Assembly: GCF_022539665.2 (NCBI RefSeq)
Contig: NC_081338.1
Span: 4,649,679-4,713,678 of the forward strand
DNA length: 64,000 nucleotides
Direction: 5' to 3'
Source: Daphnia carinata
Lineage: Eukaryota; Arthropoda; Branchiopoda; Diplostraca; Daphniidae
Both the position numbers and the translations under genes were made by a program. Below, in pieces: positions 25,348 to 35,511 of this stretch (the stretch's first letter is position 1; each line of letters begins with the position of its first letter). The notes beneath the pieces were generated by a model, which saw only the letters and a program-made list of their open reading frames with translations, was not told the origin of the DNA and ran no database searches.

Positions 25348-26915
25348 TGTTGTGCTAGGACCTTCGCTTTCCCCGCCAACCAAACGGCAATATGGTAGAC
25401 CTGCGATTCCGAGTACTAGACAACGACTGGTGAAACTTTGATATTTGGTTGGGCCTCAAGACGGCTGGTTGGTATCAGGAAATGTCGGGAGATGTCAATC
25501 GGTGAATTCTTGAGAAAGAACCAGCCTATCGTCTTAAGATTAAAGCTAAAAAAGACGATGAGCAAGTAAAGCAAGAAACCAACGCTAATTCTCTTAACGT
25601 AGATACGAGAATAGAGATTACTTTAGCATTGTCCTATTTCCCCTTTGTATTCTTCGCTTGAGCTATATAGTGTGCATCACTTCCTCTACGTTCCCTTTAG
25701 AAATTAAATCTCGTACCAACCGTTCTCGTAGGCCCGATGGTACATGCACAGAAAAGAGAAAAGGATTTCCCAGAGAAGTCGTATCATCATTACGTTTTCG
25801 AAAACAACAGACTTGTATATCCGGAAAACCTGTTTGCCTGATCTAGTGCACTGGGTCACGAAGTTTCAGAGCGATGCGTCATTTCAACTGCTGTCAGTGC
25901 CCAAATCACAAGGATTTTTGGGATTTTCTCTCTTCACGTGAACTCAACTTTTGAGTATACTAGTAACCTTCCAATTGCGTCGACGTTTTTGTAGTGCTTT
26001 GCTAACCTTTAATTTTCGTTTATCAATAGAACTATCACTTGGTTGTCATTTTTTAAAGGAAAGTAAAAACAAAAATGGAGCTGTGCTTAAATTACAGTCA
26101 ATGATTTCTTTCTTTCAAGGAAAAAAACATCAACTGGAAATCGTTTGATTCGCTTGGAAACAAGCTGTTGCCAACGAAGGATTAAGGTTTCTTGTCTGCT
26201 CACTTGTTTTATGTCCCATACAAATCCCATTATCTTGTGAGTTTTTTTGGTTAGTGTCAGTTTATTTCCAAAACCATGCCCCATCGAACTATTTAAGTAT
26301 AAACAGTTTACAAAAACAGACGAAGAGAAATGTGAAGATATGTATAGTAATTTTGAAAAGAAAACTCACCAACTAGTTCCAAAACCGGTTGGCATCTATC
26401 CAGCGCACTAGGTCATTTTATACACTTTATGTGTATGCTGCTAACAGCATCGCGTCGAAAGCGTTCGAGGAAGTTGTTGGATTGGTTATGTTTAATAAGA
26501 ACAGGTGGTATTTCTTGGGGAGAGAAATTTTGAGTTAAAGCAGTACGCACACATCTTAGAAGGGATTAGTTGCGTACTTCTGTCAAGTCTATGTATTGTT
26601 GCGGAGCTGTTTGACCAATTTCGATCACTCATTGCGCACGTTACCGTAGGCATCTAATCAAGTTTTCCATCGTCAACTTTAAGTTTAAAAAAAAAAAAAA
26701 GTCGTGGTTTGCTTTCATGTGCGTTGTGTTAATCGAGGTTATTTTAAATGTTATCGTGATCTATGAACGTTGTAATGTATTTCTGTCAACAGATGGTGTC
26801 CATGTTTGATTGTTTAGATTTGCAGACGACTCAATAACTGATATTGTTCATTGACTGTATTTCAGGAAATATCCACCTGATAGAGCTGTACCTTTTATTA
26901 AAAAAAAAAGAAGAC
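25348..26915. other. Intergenic between PLA2 copy a and PDSS2 copy b
   Basis: This is the shared divergent upstream region of a minus-strand and a plus-strand gene. Short open frames of 60-65 codons occur, but none has domain features or splice support. Promoter elements of both genes should lie here. Confidence 0.5.
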
Positions 26916-28234
26916 ATGGTACCCAGAAGTTGTTTGATTCGCTGGAAAGCACTTCATCTGGGTTCCCGTATTCACCCTGCAGTTAGCTTCTCCAGAAGTT
27001 TATTTGCAAGTACCCAAGTGCATCAAACAAGTTGGGTACAAGCCGTTTCAAATGCAGAAAAAGTAGTGGGCTTTCCTACATCCCTCCTTAGTCTGCGAAG
27101 CGTTGCAAACGATGAAATTTCTAATATTGCGGTATACTTAAAAAAGCTTATTGGGACCGGACATCCACTCATTGCCACTGCCAAGTAAATTCCTGGCATG
27201 CTCTATCATCTGACGTCTACTTTTAATTCATATGCTTTCTCAGAAATTTGGTGTATTCCAAAGATAAGACCCATCAAACCAGAGGCTTGTTGGTTTTGCT
27301 TATGTCAAAGGCAGCAAAAAAGGAGTCTGGTCAAGACATTTTGCCTCAACAAAGAACCCTTGCAGAAATCACAGAATTGGTCTATACAGCTCATGTAATT
27401 CACGGTGGAGTAATAAATCTTAACACACCAAATGCTAACCTAGAGATGGGTAACAAAATGGCAGTTTTATGTGGCGACTTCTTTCTAGCCCATTCTTGTG
27501 TGCAGTTAGCAACCATACAAAATCTGAAGGTATTATTTTTTTTTCCTTTCTAATTTAAAACTGAGTTTCTGTGAAAGAACTAAATTCCATTGATACTGCC
27601 TGCTGTAGATTGTAGAGCTGATTGCACAGGCAATAACAGACTATAGTACTTCTGAATTCATAGATGTAGTTGCAAATGAAAATGATTCTGCATTGGATAG
27701 GTGGAATCAGCAAACGAAATTAAGGTAAATCAGCATTACTATAAAGCACATGGCTAAACAGGATCCTATAAAAGTGCAAATGTTTTTTTTTTGTTTTTTT
27801 TTTTTGTTTTTTTTGTTTTTTTTGTTTTTTTTGTTTTTTTTTACAGATATGGTTCTCTAATATCCCATGCTTGCCAGGCAACACTCATTCTCGGAAATAA
27901 CGCAGAACTCGCCGAAGCTGGAAAATCTTTTGGTATGGAGATCGCATTAGCTTGGCAGGTAAAAAGGCTAGTTTTCCTCAAACCCCAACCCATTTTACTG
28001 TATTTAAGTGGATTATAGGCGAACATTGAAATCCAGACCTACCAAAGCAGTGAAAATAGAGCTGATCATGTTCTGTCCAAGTTGTTTCCGGAAACTTCAT
28101 TTGTAGAGGTTGTATCAAATTTTCAAGCTGTACGTGATAAGCACGTCGATGCAACATTGAAAATATTGACCGCATTTCCGCAGAATGATGCCACCATTGC
28201 CCTGGGTAATATTGTAAGGGCACTCAAGTATTGA
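26916..28234 (+). CDS. PDSS2: Decaprenyl diphosphate synthase subunit 2, conserved copy b
   Basis: Second PDSS2 gene, the non-catalytic partner subunit for ubiquinone side-chain synthesis in mitochondria. Exons: 26916-27184, 27244-27529, 27609-27724, 27847-27958, 28019-28234 (332 residues). It has the same five-exon structure as copy a; four of the five exon lengths are identical and the first differs by one codon. It keeps the vertebrate-like blocks NAEKVVGFPTSLLSLRS, DEISNIAVYLKKL and TLAEITELVYTAHVIHGG, so it is the better conserved of the two. It also lacks both aspartate-rich motifs, as usual for PDSS2. A basic Arg/Ser/Leu-rich N-terminus suits mitochondrial import. Intron 3 ends in a long T-rich repeat. 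It is flanked by the two phospholipase A2 genes on the opposite strand. Confidence 0.93.
27783..27841 (+). repeat. T-rich (TTTTTTTTG-like) repeat in PDSS2 intron
   Basis: Runs of 7-11 T broken by single G residues directly precede the intron 3 acceptor TTTACAG, so the tract doubles as an extended polypyrimidine tract. Confidence 0.85.
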
Positions 28235-28615
28235 TTGTGCTTTGACTTTAGTAATACTACTCGTTTTGTACTATATATGTTCGTCGGCTAATATCTGTTA
28301 CATCCTGTTATTGAATAGCGTTTACCTCCAAATTGATTTTGAGTTACTAAAATGGATTTTTTATATTTCACTTTATGTACCACAACCGCGGCCCCTAATT
28401 TTTTTTTATTTACGACCCCCCCCCCTTACTTCTCCCCCCGTAGAAATAGATGACCTGACATCTCCTACCACAAAAGTGACAAGGCCAAAAAGATCAATAT
28501 TCCCACGTGTAAAAACTACAAGGCGTTGAAATTTTGTTAGGCTTTAAAAAGAGGTCCCCTCAGCTAGTTTATTTTCCAGTTGTGACAAAAAATGGCCTTG
28601 GTTTCTATCTGGCGA
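28235..28615. other. Convergent 3' ends of PDSS2 copy b and PLA2 copy b
   Basis: About 380 nt between two stop codons, with a C-rich segment near 28417-28440. Probably the two 3' untranslated regions; no gene is seen. Confidence 0.6.
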
Positions 28616-29763
28616 TCATTTTCCGGCACGTACCGACAATGAAGGTCCAGCGACTTGCTTTACCCTTATTGTGACATCGCTCATCGAGGAAATCACATGC
28701 CGAAAGATCCCATCGGTCTGGCTCCGCCGGAACATCACTGATTTTTTAAAGGGCTGCGGCGGAATGAAACACCACCCATATTGCGAATTTGTTTGCCTTG
28801 CCTGATATTGCCGTTTCCGTCGCCTAGTTAGCTCGATGGGTTCCCTGTACAATGCACAACAGATTTTTTATTTTTTGTTCCTTTGTTGGGAACCTTCTAT
28901 AATGTTATTACCTGAATACTTTATTCACGCAATCGGGGGTTTGCCGATAGCAACTAATAGCACCTACGTCGAAGTAGAGGAAACCCACAGGAATGCTGGC
29001 CGGGTCATTCGCTGCATTGAGCAAGCATTGGCGAAATCGGTCGTCGCAGTCGCAGTGTGATCTTACAGGTTTCAAAGTTTTTAGTATCGGAAGAGTTAAG
29101 TATAAAAATCTTTAGTTCTCTAAAAATTAACCACTATCATTAGAAAACGTACTTGGTGAAGACAGAAGTGTTACATAAACCATATTTGCAAGTTCCAGGC
29201 TTCATAGTGTCTTGACAAAAATCGTGATCACGACAGCACATGTCGGTGGCGACGTGTGGACCTAGGTCGTCAAAGTTACTGGCAACGTCTCCGGTCCCGC
29301 ACCATCTGGTACCTGGTAATCCCAAAATCATCATTAAACATCGTCATTTAACGTATTTGCATAAAGAAATTTCAATAATAACCTGGGAAAATGAAATCCA
29401 GCTGGTTGCTTGGTCCAGTCGGTTTCTGGTTCAGAGATAGCAAGCGTTGTTGGCATTCGGTGGCGACTGCCAACCATTCCTGTTGATTGATCGTTCGTAG
29501 AGTTGGGCCATCTGGAAGATTTTCAATAACCTGAATGGGGTTACTAAAACGAAACATCATCTCCGAGTTTTTGTGGTTTGGAATTGAAAGTTGAAATACT
29601 TGTGACCGTAGATTCGACAGGGTTCGTTTGGATCACTGTTCACGAGTACGGCTCGTCTGCTGCGAGGATGCTCATCGAATATCAGGAGTTCGCCTGTGGT
29701 TGTTAAATTTCCAGCAATTGCAAGAATTGCTTGTAGAAGAACCAAAAACAGGAGGCATATCAT
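28616..29763 (-). CDS. Secreted phospholipase A2, group III type, copy b
   Basis: Paralogue of the gene at 24.3 kb. Exons: 29763-29600, 29543-29383, 29312-29153, 29061-28912, 28823-28616 (280 residues). A strongly hydrophobic signal peptide (MICLLFLVLLQAILAIAG) leads into the same N-terminal region. The catalytic domain has the calcium loop TRWCGTGD, the active site CCRDHD and CDCDDRF, so it looks catalytically competent. The first and third exons have exactly the same lengths as in copy a (164 and 160 nt). The C-terminal exon shares GWCFIPPQPF with copy a but continues about 30 residues further, so the tails have diverged. It is probably a secreted, calcium-dependent lipase; substrate and tissue cannot be judged from sequence. 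Confidence 0.9.
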
Positions 29764-30696
29764 TCTTCCCTCTGTGGTATCCTAGCCAAAACTGCGTTGT
29801 GAGGCCACTAAATATTTGAAAACGACTGACGAACATTTGAAGAAGTTGGTCGCCGTCGTCAGGTCGTCCAGCTTGTTGTGGGGAATATAGATGACCTGCT
29901 TCTGATCTTGCCGCTTTTTAAAGCATGTATTTTGTGTTGGCTACGTACAGTTCTCTCTCGGGAACCCTTCGCATTGTCTTGATTTAGCCGGTGAAACATA
30001 TTGCTGGAAAATAAAGCTACCTGGTTTGAAAGATAGGGACCTTTTTTAAAAAATAATAACCAGAAAGTAATAATAAAAAACAAAAATAAAGATATAAAAA
30101 TGAAGTAAAGCAATAAAAATAGTAACCAGTTTTAAGTTGTGTTATTTGTCTTCTGCCTTCACAAAAGCTATTGGGCAAGCCCAGCATTAGTTGGAAGCTG
30201 GTGTGAAGTATTAGTACAGGCAGGTACAGCCAAAGTGAAACACAATTTCGGAGATGAACTGATTGCAACAGCTCAGTTATTGCATGACCTCTAGTATAAA
30301 TTGCATTCATAGCCTACGTGACTTACCCTTCGGGGAACTCCTATACAAAATTTATTTCAAAAGCAGTTTCCAGCAGTTTCCATGTCGCATGTTTCATTTG
30401 TTGGGTGTAAAGCTGTGAGACTGTGACGTCAAAGGTAATCGTGGTATTGCTTTATTTCGATTTCCAAAAAATCTCAAAATAGGAAGTTCACTTTGAAAAC
30501 AAGTAAAACTGGAAAAAATGAGAGAAATAAGAATTCCTTTTTTTATAGTTGTAATTCGGTAATTCAAAACAACCATTTTGACGATTCTGGCAATGTGTAT
30601 TACGATAATATTCTGCAGACGACCCACGTTTGATAAAAACCTTGGCAACTTGGAATCCTAACATTTAAAACAAGTTCAATTAGTTTGTTTTAAAAA
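29764..30696. other. Intergenic upstream of PLA2 copy b and TIM23
   Basis: Divergent promoter region for the two flanking genes, AT-rich. It contains only the possible THAP-like remnant described separately. Confidence 0.5.
30384..30480 (+). pseudogene. Possible THAP-type zinc-finger remnant, frame-disrupted
   Basis: A short stretch reads MSHVSFVGCKAVRL then stops. In the next frame it continues with VKGNRGIALFRFPKN, resembling the start of a THAP domain (VxGC ... F.FPK). No intact THAP zinc ligands or continuing frame were found. It may be a decayed transposase fragment or chance similarity. Confidence 0.22.
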
Positions 30697-31375
30697 ATGG
30701 ATTCAAGACAGAATGATTTTAATTCATCAGGTATGCTTAATATGACTTTCGTTTGTATGGATTTTACTGCTAAAATCGTCAACTTGTCAGTGTATTCTAA
30801 CAGAAATTTGGCTCCACTTTCTCCGTATCTGAATTTTGACCCATCGTACTTGAAAAGCAGCCAACCGGAATTTATCTTCCCCGAAGGAGCTAGTCGAAAT
30901 AGAGGACGATTTGAATTAGCATTTTCTACTATTGGTGGAATGTGTATGGCTGGTGGAGCTATTGGAGGTGTCTCAGGGCTTTTACAGGGAATTAGAGACA
31001 CTTCTGCTGCTGGTCACACAGGAAAGCTTCGCAGGACCCAGTATGGTTCTACATTTTTTTTATGATTTTCAATCTGTAACTCAATATTTTATTTTTAGAT
31101 TGATTAATTATGTAATGAAGCAGGGAGCTAGTTCAGCCAATACTCTTGGAGTGGTTGCTGTTATGTACAGTGCATTTGGAGTGGGCCTATCTAAGTTAAG
31201 AGATGCAGAAGATGAATTTAATACATTAGCAGCTGCTTCAGCTACAGGTTTATTATACAAGTCAACTTCAGGCCTGAAGAGCTGTTTGAAAGGTGGAGCA
31301 AGTGGTCTAGCTCTTGCGTTGGTGTATTGTGCATTCACATCCAGAGAAAAAATCACTAACTGGACTAGCAGTTAA
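30697..31375 (+). CDS. TIMM23: Mitochondrial import inner membrane translocase subunit Tim23
   Basis: Channel-forming subunit of the TIM23 presequence translocase in the inner mitochondrial membrane. Exons: 30697-30730, 30791-31040, 31099-31375 (186 residues; the human protein is about 209). The intermembrane-space segment includes LSPYLNFDPSYL. The Tim17/22/23 domain follows with RGRFELAFSTIGGMCMAGGA, a Gly-rich first helix, then NYVMKQGASSANTLG and AEDEFNTLAAASATGLLYK, giving four predicted helices. The first intron (60 nt) is stop-free and in frame. I call it an intron because the family has no matching insertion there and the splice signals are reasonable, but an unspliced form is possible. 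A poly-A signal follows at 31436. Confidence 0.93.
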
Positions 31376-31822
31376 TTTTTATATGTTTGAACTATCTACA
31401 TGTCCCTTCATCTAGTATGAACTGTAAAGTTATCCAATAAACATTAGTCTTTTTTGTTAACATGTGATAGCAAACTCGAAGTTCGGTTTTGATTTTAAAT
31501 AATGCAATGTTCCGTCAGCATGCAGGCCCGTTCATTTACTTGTTGGTCACAGTTTTTACCTGTTTATCTTCAACCAGACCCGATTAGCCAATTGTTAGGG
31601 CGGATCGGGGCGGGCGAATTGATCTCGGCGCTCAGCCGCCAAGTCGTAATGGTGGGTTTCAGAAACTTTGGTTGCCAAACCCAACAGTTCATGAAATAAG
31701 TTTACCCACATCGCCACATGGAAATTGTCGCTATTTCGTCGTGCATTCACTAAACCGAAAAAAGGAAGTAAAAAGCAGTCATCTTGCGAAAAAAGAGTTT
31801 TCTGTCGGGGATCTTTGGCACA
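31376..31822 (+). other. TIM23 3' end and leader of ARL6IP4-like copy a
   Basis: Short intergenic stretch with the TIM23 poly-A signal and a GC-rich patch near 31597-31640. A segment GTTGCCAAACCCAA near 31669 also occurs upstream of copy b near 33099, so the tandem duplication extended into 5' sequence. Confidence 0.55.
31436..31441 (+). terminator. Polyadenylation signal for TIM23
   Basis: AATAAA lies 61 nt after the TIM23 stop codon. Confidence 0.65.
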
Positions 31823-32611
31823 ATGGACACATTAAGTGGAAAATTGTTGGCTGAAAAAGTTCTAGTTTCAAAATCTGGTCGGGAAAGTAAACCTAAGAAT
31901 AAGAAAATAAAAAAAAGTAAAAAATCTTCTAAAGATAAAACGTCAAAAAAACGTAATTCTAAGAAGAAAAAACGTAAACGTCAGATTTCAAGCTCTTCCA
32001 GTTCGTCCGATTCTTCTGCCATATCTAGTAGCAGTTCAGAATCAAGTGGAGATGAAAAAGCAAAAAAACGGAAGAAAAAAAGTAAGAAGACTAAAGCAAA
32101 AAGGCAGAGAGCCAAGTTAGAAGCTAGCAATTCAAAAGCCATCATTGAGAAAACACCAGTGATCATAGCTACCCAAGTAGTTAAATTAGTGATTCCAGAG
32201 GCAGATGTTGGGCCACACATTGACCTAAAATCGTCAAAGATTAGAGCTCCCATGACAAAAGAAGAATATGAAAAACAACAAAGCACTTTAAAATGGATAA
32301 CAGATCCAGAAACTGGAACAAAAAGGTGAAAAATATAACTTGAACAATCTTTGAGCAGTTAAAAATTATGTTGTGAACCACATTTAGGCTTATTCGTGGC
32401 AGTGGAGAGATTGTGGAAGAAATGGTCAGCAAAGAGAGGTCATTTTTTATCACATTATTTTATTGTTAGAAAAAATAGTAAATTTTTGCTTGTTTTTTTT
32501 TGCCTTCTAAGGCCGCAAACGATGAAACCAACCCCTAGTACACTGTTTGCTGCAGATGGTAACTATTTCCAGCCTCAGAGTACTATGAAAGCAAGATCCA
32601 ATTACGATTGA
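31823..32611 (+). CDS. ARL6IP4: ARL6IP4-like splicing-associated protein, copy a
   Basis: Homologue of the SR-like nuclear protein ARL6IP4 (SRp25/SRrp37), implicated in pre-mRNA splicing. Exons: 31823-32325, 32388-32438 (a 51-nt internal exon), 32512-32611 (217 residues). The N-terminal half is Lys- and Ser-rich with a poly-Ser block and lysine clusters typical of nuclear-speckle proteins. The conserved C-terminal module contains APMTKEEYEKQQSTLKWI, DPETGTKRLIRGSGEIVEEM and a final DGNYFQ segment. Compared with copy b, the last exon is diverged just after SKER, where the conserved His-Arg/Asn pattern is replaced by PQTMKPTPS. Exact molecular function in arthropods is unknown. Confidence 0.82.
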
Positions 32612-33240
32612 TAATTAAATTTCAATTTTACATCGAAATGAGCCATCTGCGTAATTTTTTCTATTTATTTATGCTATCAAATTTATCCAACAGGGCGGGG
32701 CGGGGCTGAATTTTCAGGTCTCCCCGATAGCCCCGATGCCATTTTAAAAATGGCGGATTCGATGCGTCATTAAAAAAAAAATTCAATGACATCGAATTTT
32801 GATTCGTTAGCCAGAAGATTGATTACACTGAAGTACACAATCGATTGCTTAAATTCGAGGCGCTTCACCCCGATTAGACACCCTGATTGAAACCCGAATG
32901 AATTCGAGGCGAAAAATGGGCTAAATCAATCTTAAATTCCAATTTTTTATGTTTAAAATTTACGATGTTTAGACGGACTACGTTTTTGGCAAAGGCAGCT
33001 AGTGTTTTGTGCCTAGTGCAGTCATGCCGTCATGCAATAATAGTTGGTTGAGTAATTTGAGTAGTTCGCCTAGTCATTGCAGTTGCGGAGAAACTTGTTG
33101 CCAAACCCAATTTGTTAGCAACGTAAACATTGTTTTCAAAACATGCCCGGAAGCCTTTGCAGAACAAACTTGGTTGCCGAAGAACACAAGCTTTCCTGAA
33201 TTGTAAACTTTAAAACCATTGTTGTGTGTACGTCAAAGCA
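32612..33240 (+). other. Spacer between the two ARL6IP4-like genes
   Basis: AT-rich with a GC-box-like GGGCGGGGCGGGGC at about 32693 and short CCCCGAT segments. The later part shares GTTGCCAAACCCAA with the leader of copy a. No gene is seen. Confidence 0.5.
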
Positions 33241-33968
33241 ATGGATGGAGCTATAGTGGAGAGATCTCGATCTTCCAAGTGTAGTATGGATAGTAAAATA
33301 AGAAAGAAAAAAGGAAAGAAAGATAAAAAAACATCTCGAAAAAAGCATTCCAAAAAGAGCAGCCGTAAACGTCATGTCTCTAGTTCTTCGGAATCTTCTA
33401 GCAGCTCGAGCTGTAGCTCAGAATCAAGTAAAGAAGAGAAAGCAAAGAAAAGGAAGAAAAGGAGTAAAAAACACAAATCAAAGAAAGTGAAAGCAAATCA
33501 AGAAACTCTTAATAGCCAAGCTGTAGTGGAGAAAAAACCATTAACTGTACCTGTGCATACAGTGAAACTACCTATACCAGATGTTGGACCACATGTTGAT
33601 TTAAATTCATCGAAAAGTAGAGCCCCTATGACTAAAGAAGAATATGAAAAACAACAAAATACACTGAGAAGGATAGTAGATCCTGAAACTGGGAGGAAAA
33701 GGTAAAGCAACACAAATGAAAGACAATGTTTTAAAGCAATGTCATACAAAAATCTAATGTCTTTAGACTGATCCGTGGAAGTGGCGAAATTGTAGAAGAG
33801 ATCGTCAGTAGAGAAAGGTAAATATAAAATTTACAATGTAATTTGTTTGTTGGAAACAATCTTGACTTCTTTTGCAGGCATCAAGCTATTAACAGAAAAG
33901 CAACAATTGCAGATGGTAACTTTTTCCAGGCTCAAGCCAACTTGAAAGCTAGATCGTCTTATGACTGA
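33241..33968 (+). CDS. ARL6IP4: ARL6IP4-like splicing-associated protein, copy b
   Basis: Tandem duplicate of the preceding gene in the same orientation. Exons: 33241-33701, 33767-33817 (also 51 nt), 33878-33968 (200 residues). A lysine/serine-rich N-terminus contains SSSESSSSSSCSSESS. The C-terminal module has PMTKEEYEKQQNTLRRI, DPETGRKRLIRGSGEIVEEI and RERHQAINRKATIADGN, which keeps the family consensus through the last exon. That makes it the better conserved copy. Intron phases are the same in both copies. Confidence 0.85.
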
Positions 33969-34060
33969 GGGTTTGTTTTCTTCTCACATAAGATGGATAA
34001 CACAATTGCCTTAATTACATGACACAATTGAACAAAGATTTTACTCACACCCACAATTTA

Positions 34061-34066
34061 TTTATT
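34061..34066 (-). terminator. Polyadenylation signal for the LMAN2 gene
   Basis: Minus-strand AATAAA about 86 nt beyond the lectin stop codon, in the short convergent gap to the ARL6IP4-like copy b. Confidence 0.55.
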
Positions 34067-34151
34067 CAGTCAATACCTTGAGCACACAAAATGAACACTT
34101 TAAAGCACAAAAATAGGGATTTTAACATTATGAGACAACAGAATTTGTAAC

Positions 34152-35511
34152 CTAGTAAAACCTCTTTCTTGACTGTTCCTGTTGTCTCTGATAGAAAATT
34201 ATTCCCAATACTATGCAAACAAATACCCCTAAAACACCAAGAAGCATTAACAAGAAAAGTTTAACACCTCCAAGGGAAGACGGCTTTGGGTCATCGACGT
34301 GATCTAGAGGTAAACGCACATTTAAAAAAATGTAATATAAGAAAATAGTTTAGTATTGGTACCTCTGGGAGGTTCAAACGATTGGGCAGCTGGTTGAATA
34401 TTTGAACGATCTTCTGTAACCTGCATGCAGTAGTATTCGCGTTAACAATGAAAGAAAACGGAATCCATTAACCATGCTACTCACCGAATCCGTCAAGGAA
34501 TCATCGAGCTCGTAGAGTTTCACTGAAATAATGTCATGGTTATCAGACAAATCACCAGTCGTTGCCGACATACCAAAATAATATCCTGTCGGTAATCTCA
34601 CACCATCGACTGTAAAACATGGTTTCCAGCCGGATTTGTTATCGATATCTGTTGAAACTGCAGAGGAAAAATTTAAATTTGAAAAGAGAAGTTTTAAACT
34701 CTGAATTACTTTCAGTACCTGTGAGCTTGTCATTTTCATATCTGATTGCCAAATATGTTTCGTGTTCCACATTTCTAAACCTTGCCTCACATCCTGCTAA
34801 CTGAGTGTGTGTCCCATCTCGATCATGGTCATAATAAAGCGTTCCATTGTTGACCATAGCAGAAATGTAAGGATGGGCATGCTATCGATCACAATACCAA
34901 TATTTATATTCACTTTATATTACTGAGTAAGAAATGTTTTACATTATGAGGGCCATTATGATTGCTGTATGTGTCCAAAATTATGGCAAGGCCATGAAAG
35001 TAATCTTTGGATCCAAAGACAGGACCCTTAACCATCCTATCACGAGCATACCAAATGGCCAAGCCATCTCCAAAGAGATCTTTCCCATGACCATGCACTT
35101 TAAACTGAACTTGGATTTCCCAGTTCCTAGATTTACAGGGCTAAGATGACACAAAACACAGAAACAAATAAATTTAATGAGTGAGAAAGTTGTTTTTTAA
35201 ATATGTAAATGGAAAGACTGTTCACCACTATATTCCAAATTGCACCACTTTTACTCTGCAGGTCAGATGTTAACCTGATATAGTTCGAAGTAACCACAGT
35301 GCTGCCTAGAAAATCCCAGAATGGCATGGAGAGCCCTGACCCTACATGGCCACAAAGGTGACGATAACTTATTGCACAGAAAAATATTTTTGGTTAAAAA
35401 CTTGCCTGTATAAGGTTTCATAAGCGAATGTTCTCTCTTCAGGTAGTCATTAGTGTTCCACTCGCATTTTACCATACATAAAAACAGTAACAGGAGATAC
35501 GAAGAATCCAT
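34152..35511 (-). CDS. LMAN2: L-type cargo lectin, VIP36/LMAN2-like
   Basis: Membrane lectin that binds high-mannose glycans and carries glycoproteins between ER and Golgi. Exons: 35511-35406, 35341-35226, 35140-34943, 34881-34719, 34657-34485, 34420-34363, 34303-34152 (321 residues). Signal peptide (SSYLLLLFLCMVKC), then the legume-lectin-like domain (about 30-250) with HSLMKPYTG, GDGLAIWYARDR and FGSKDYFHGLAIILDTYSN. The D130-x-Y-x-N134 pattern is the calcium/mannose site, and GDLSDNHDIISVKL ends the domain. A single membrane helix (about 290-313) is followed by a short cytosolic tail ending KRFY, the known VIP36-type export/cycling signal. Intron 1 has a GC donor (ACAG|GCAAGT) rather than GT; no GT alternative keeps the frame. 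Confidence 0.94.

Noticed and set aside
27783..27841. CRISPR-like regular repeat array
   Set aside because: The spacing is only a T-run broken by G, inside a eukaryotic intron; there are no spacers or palindromic repeats.
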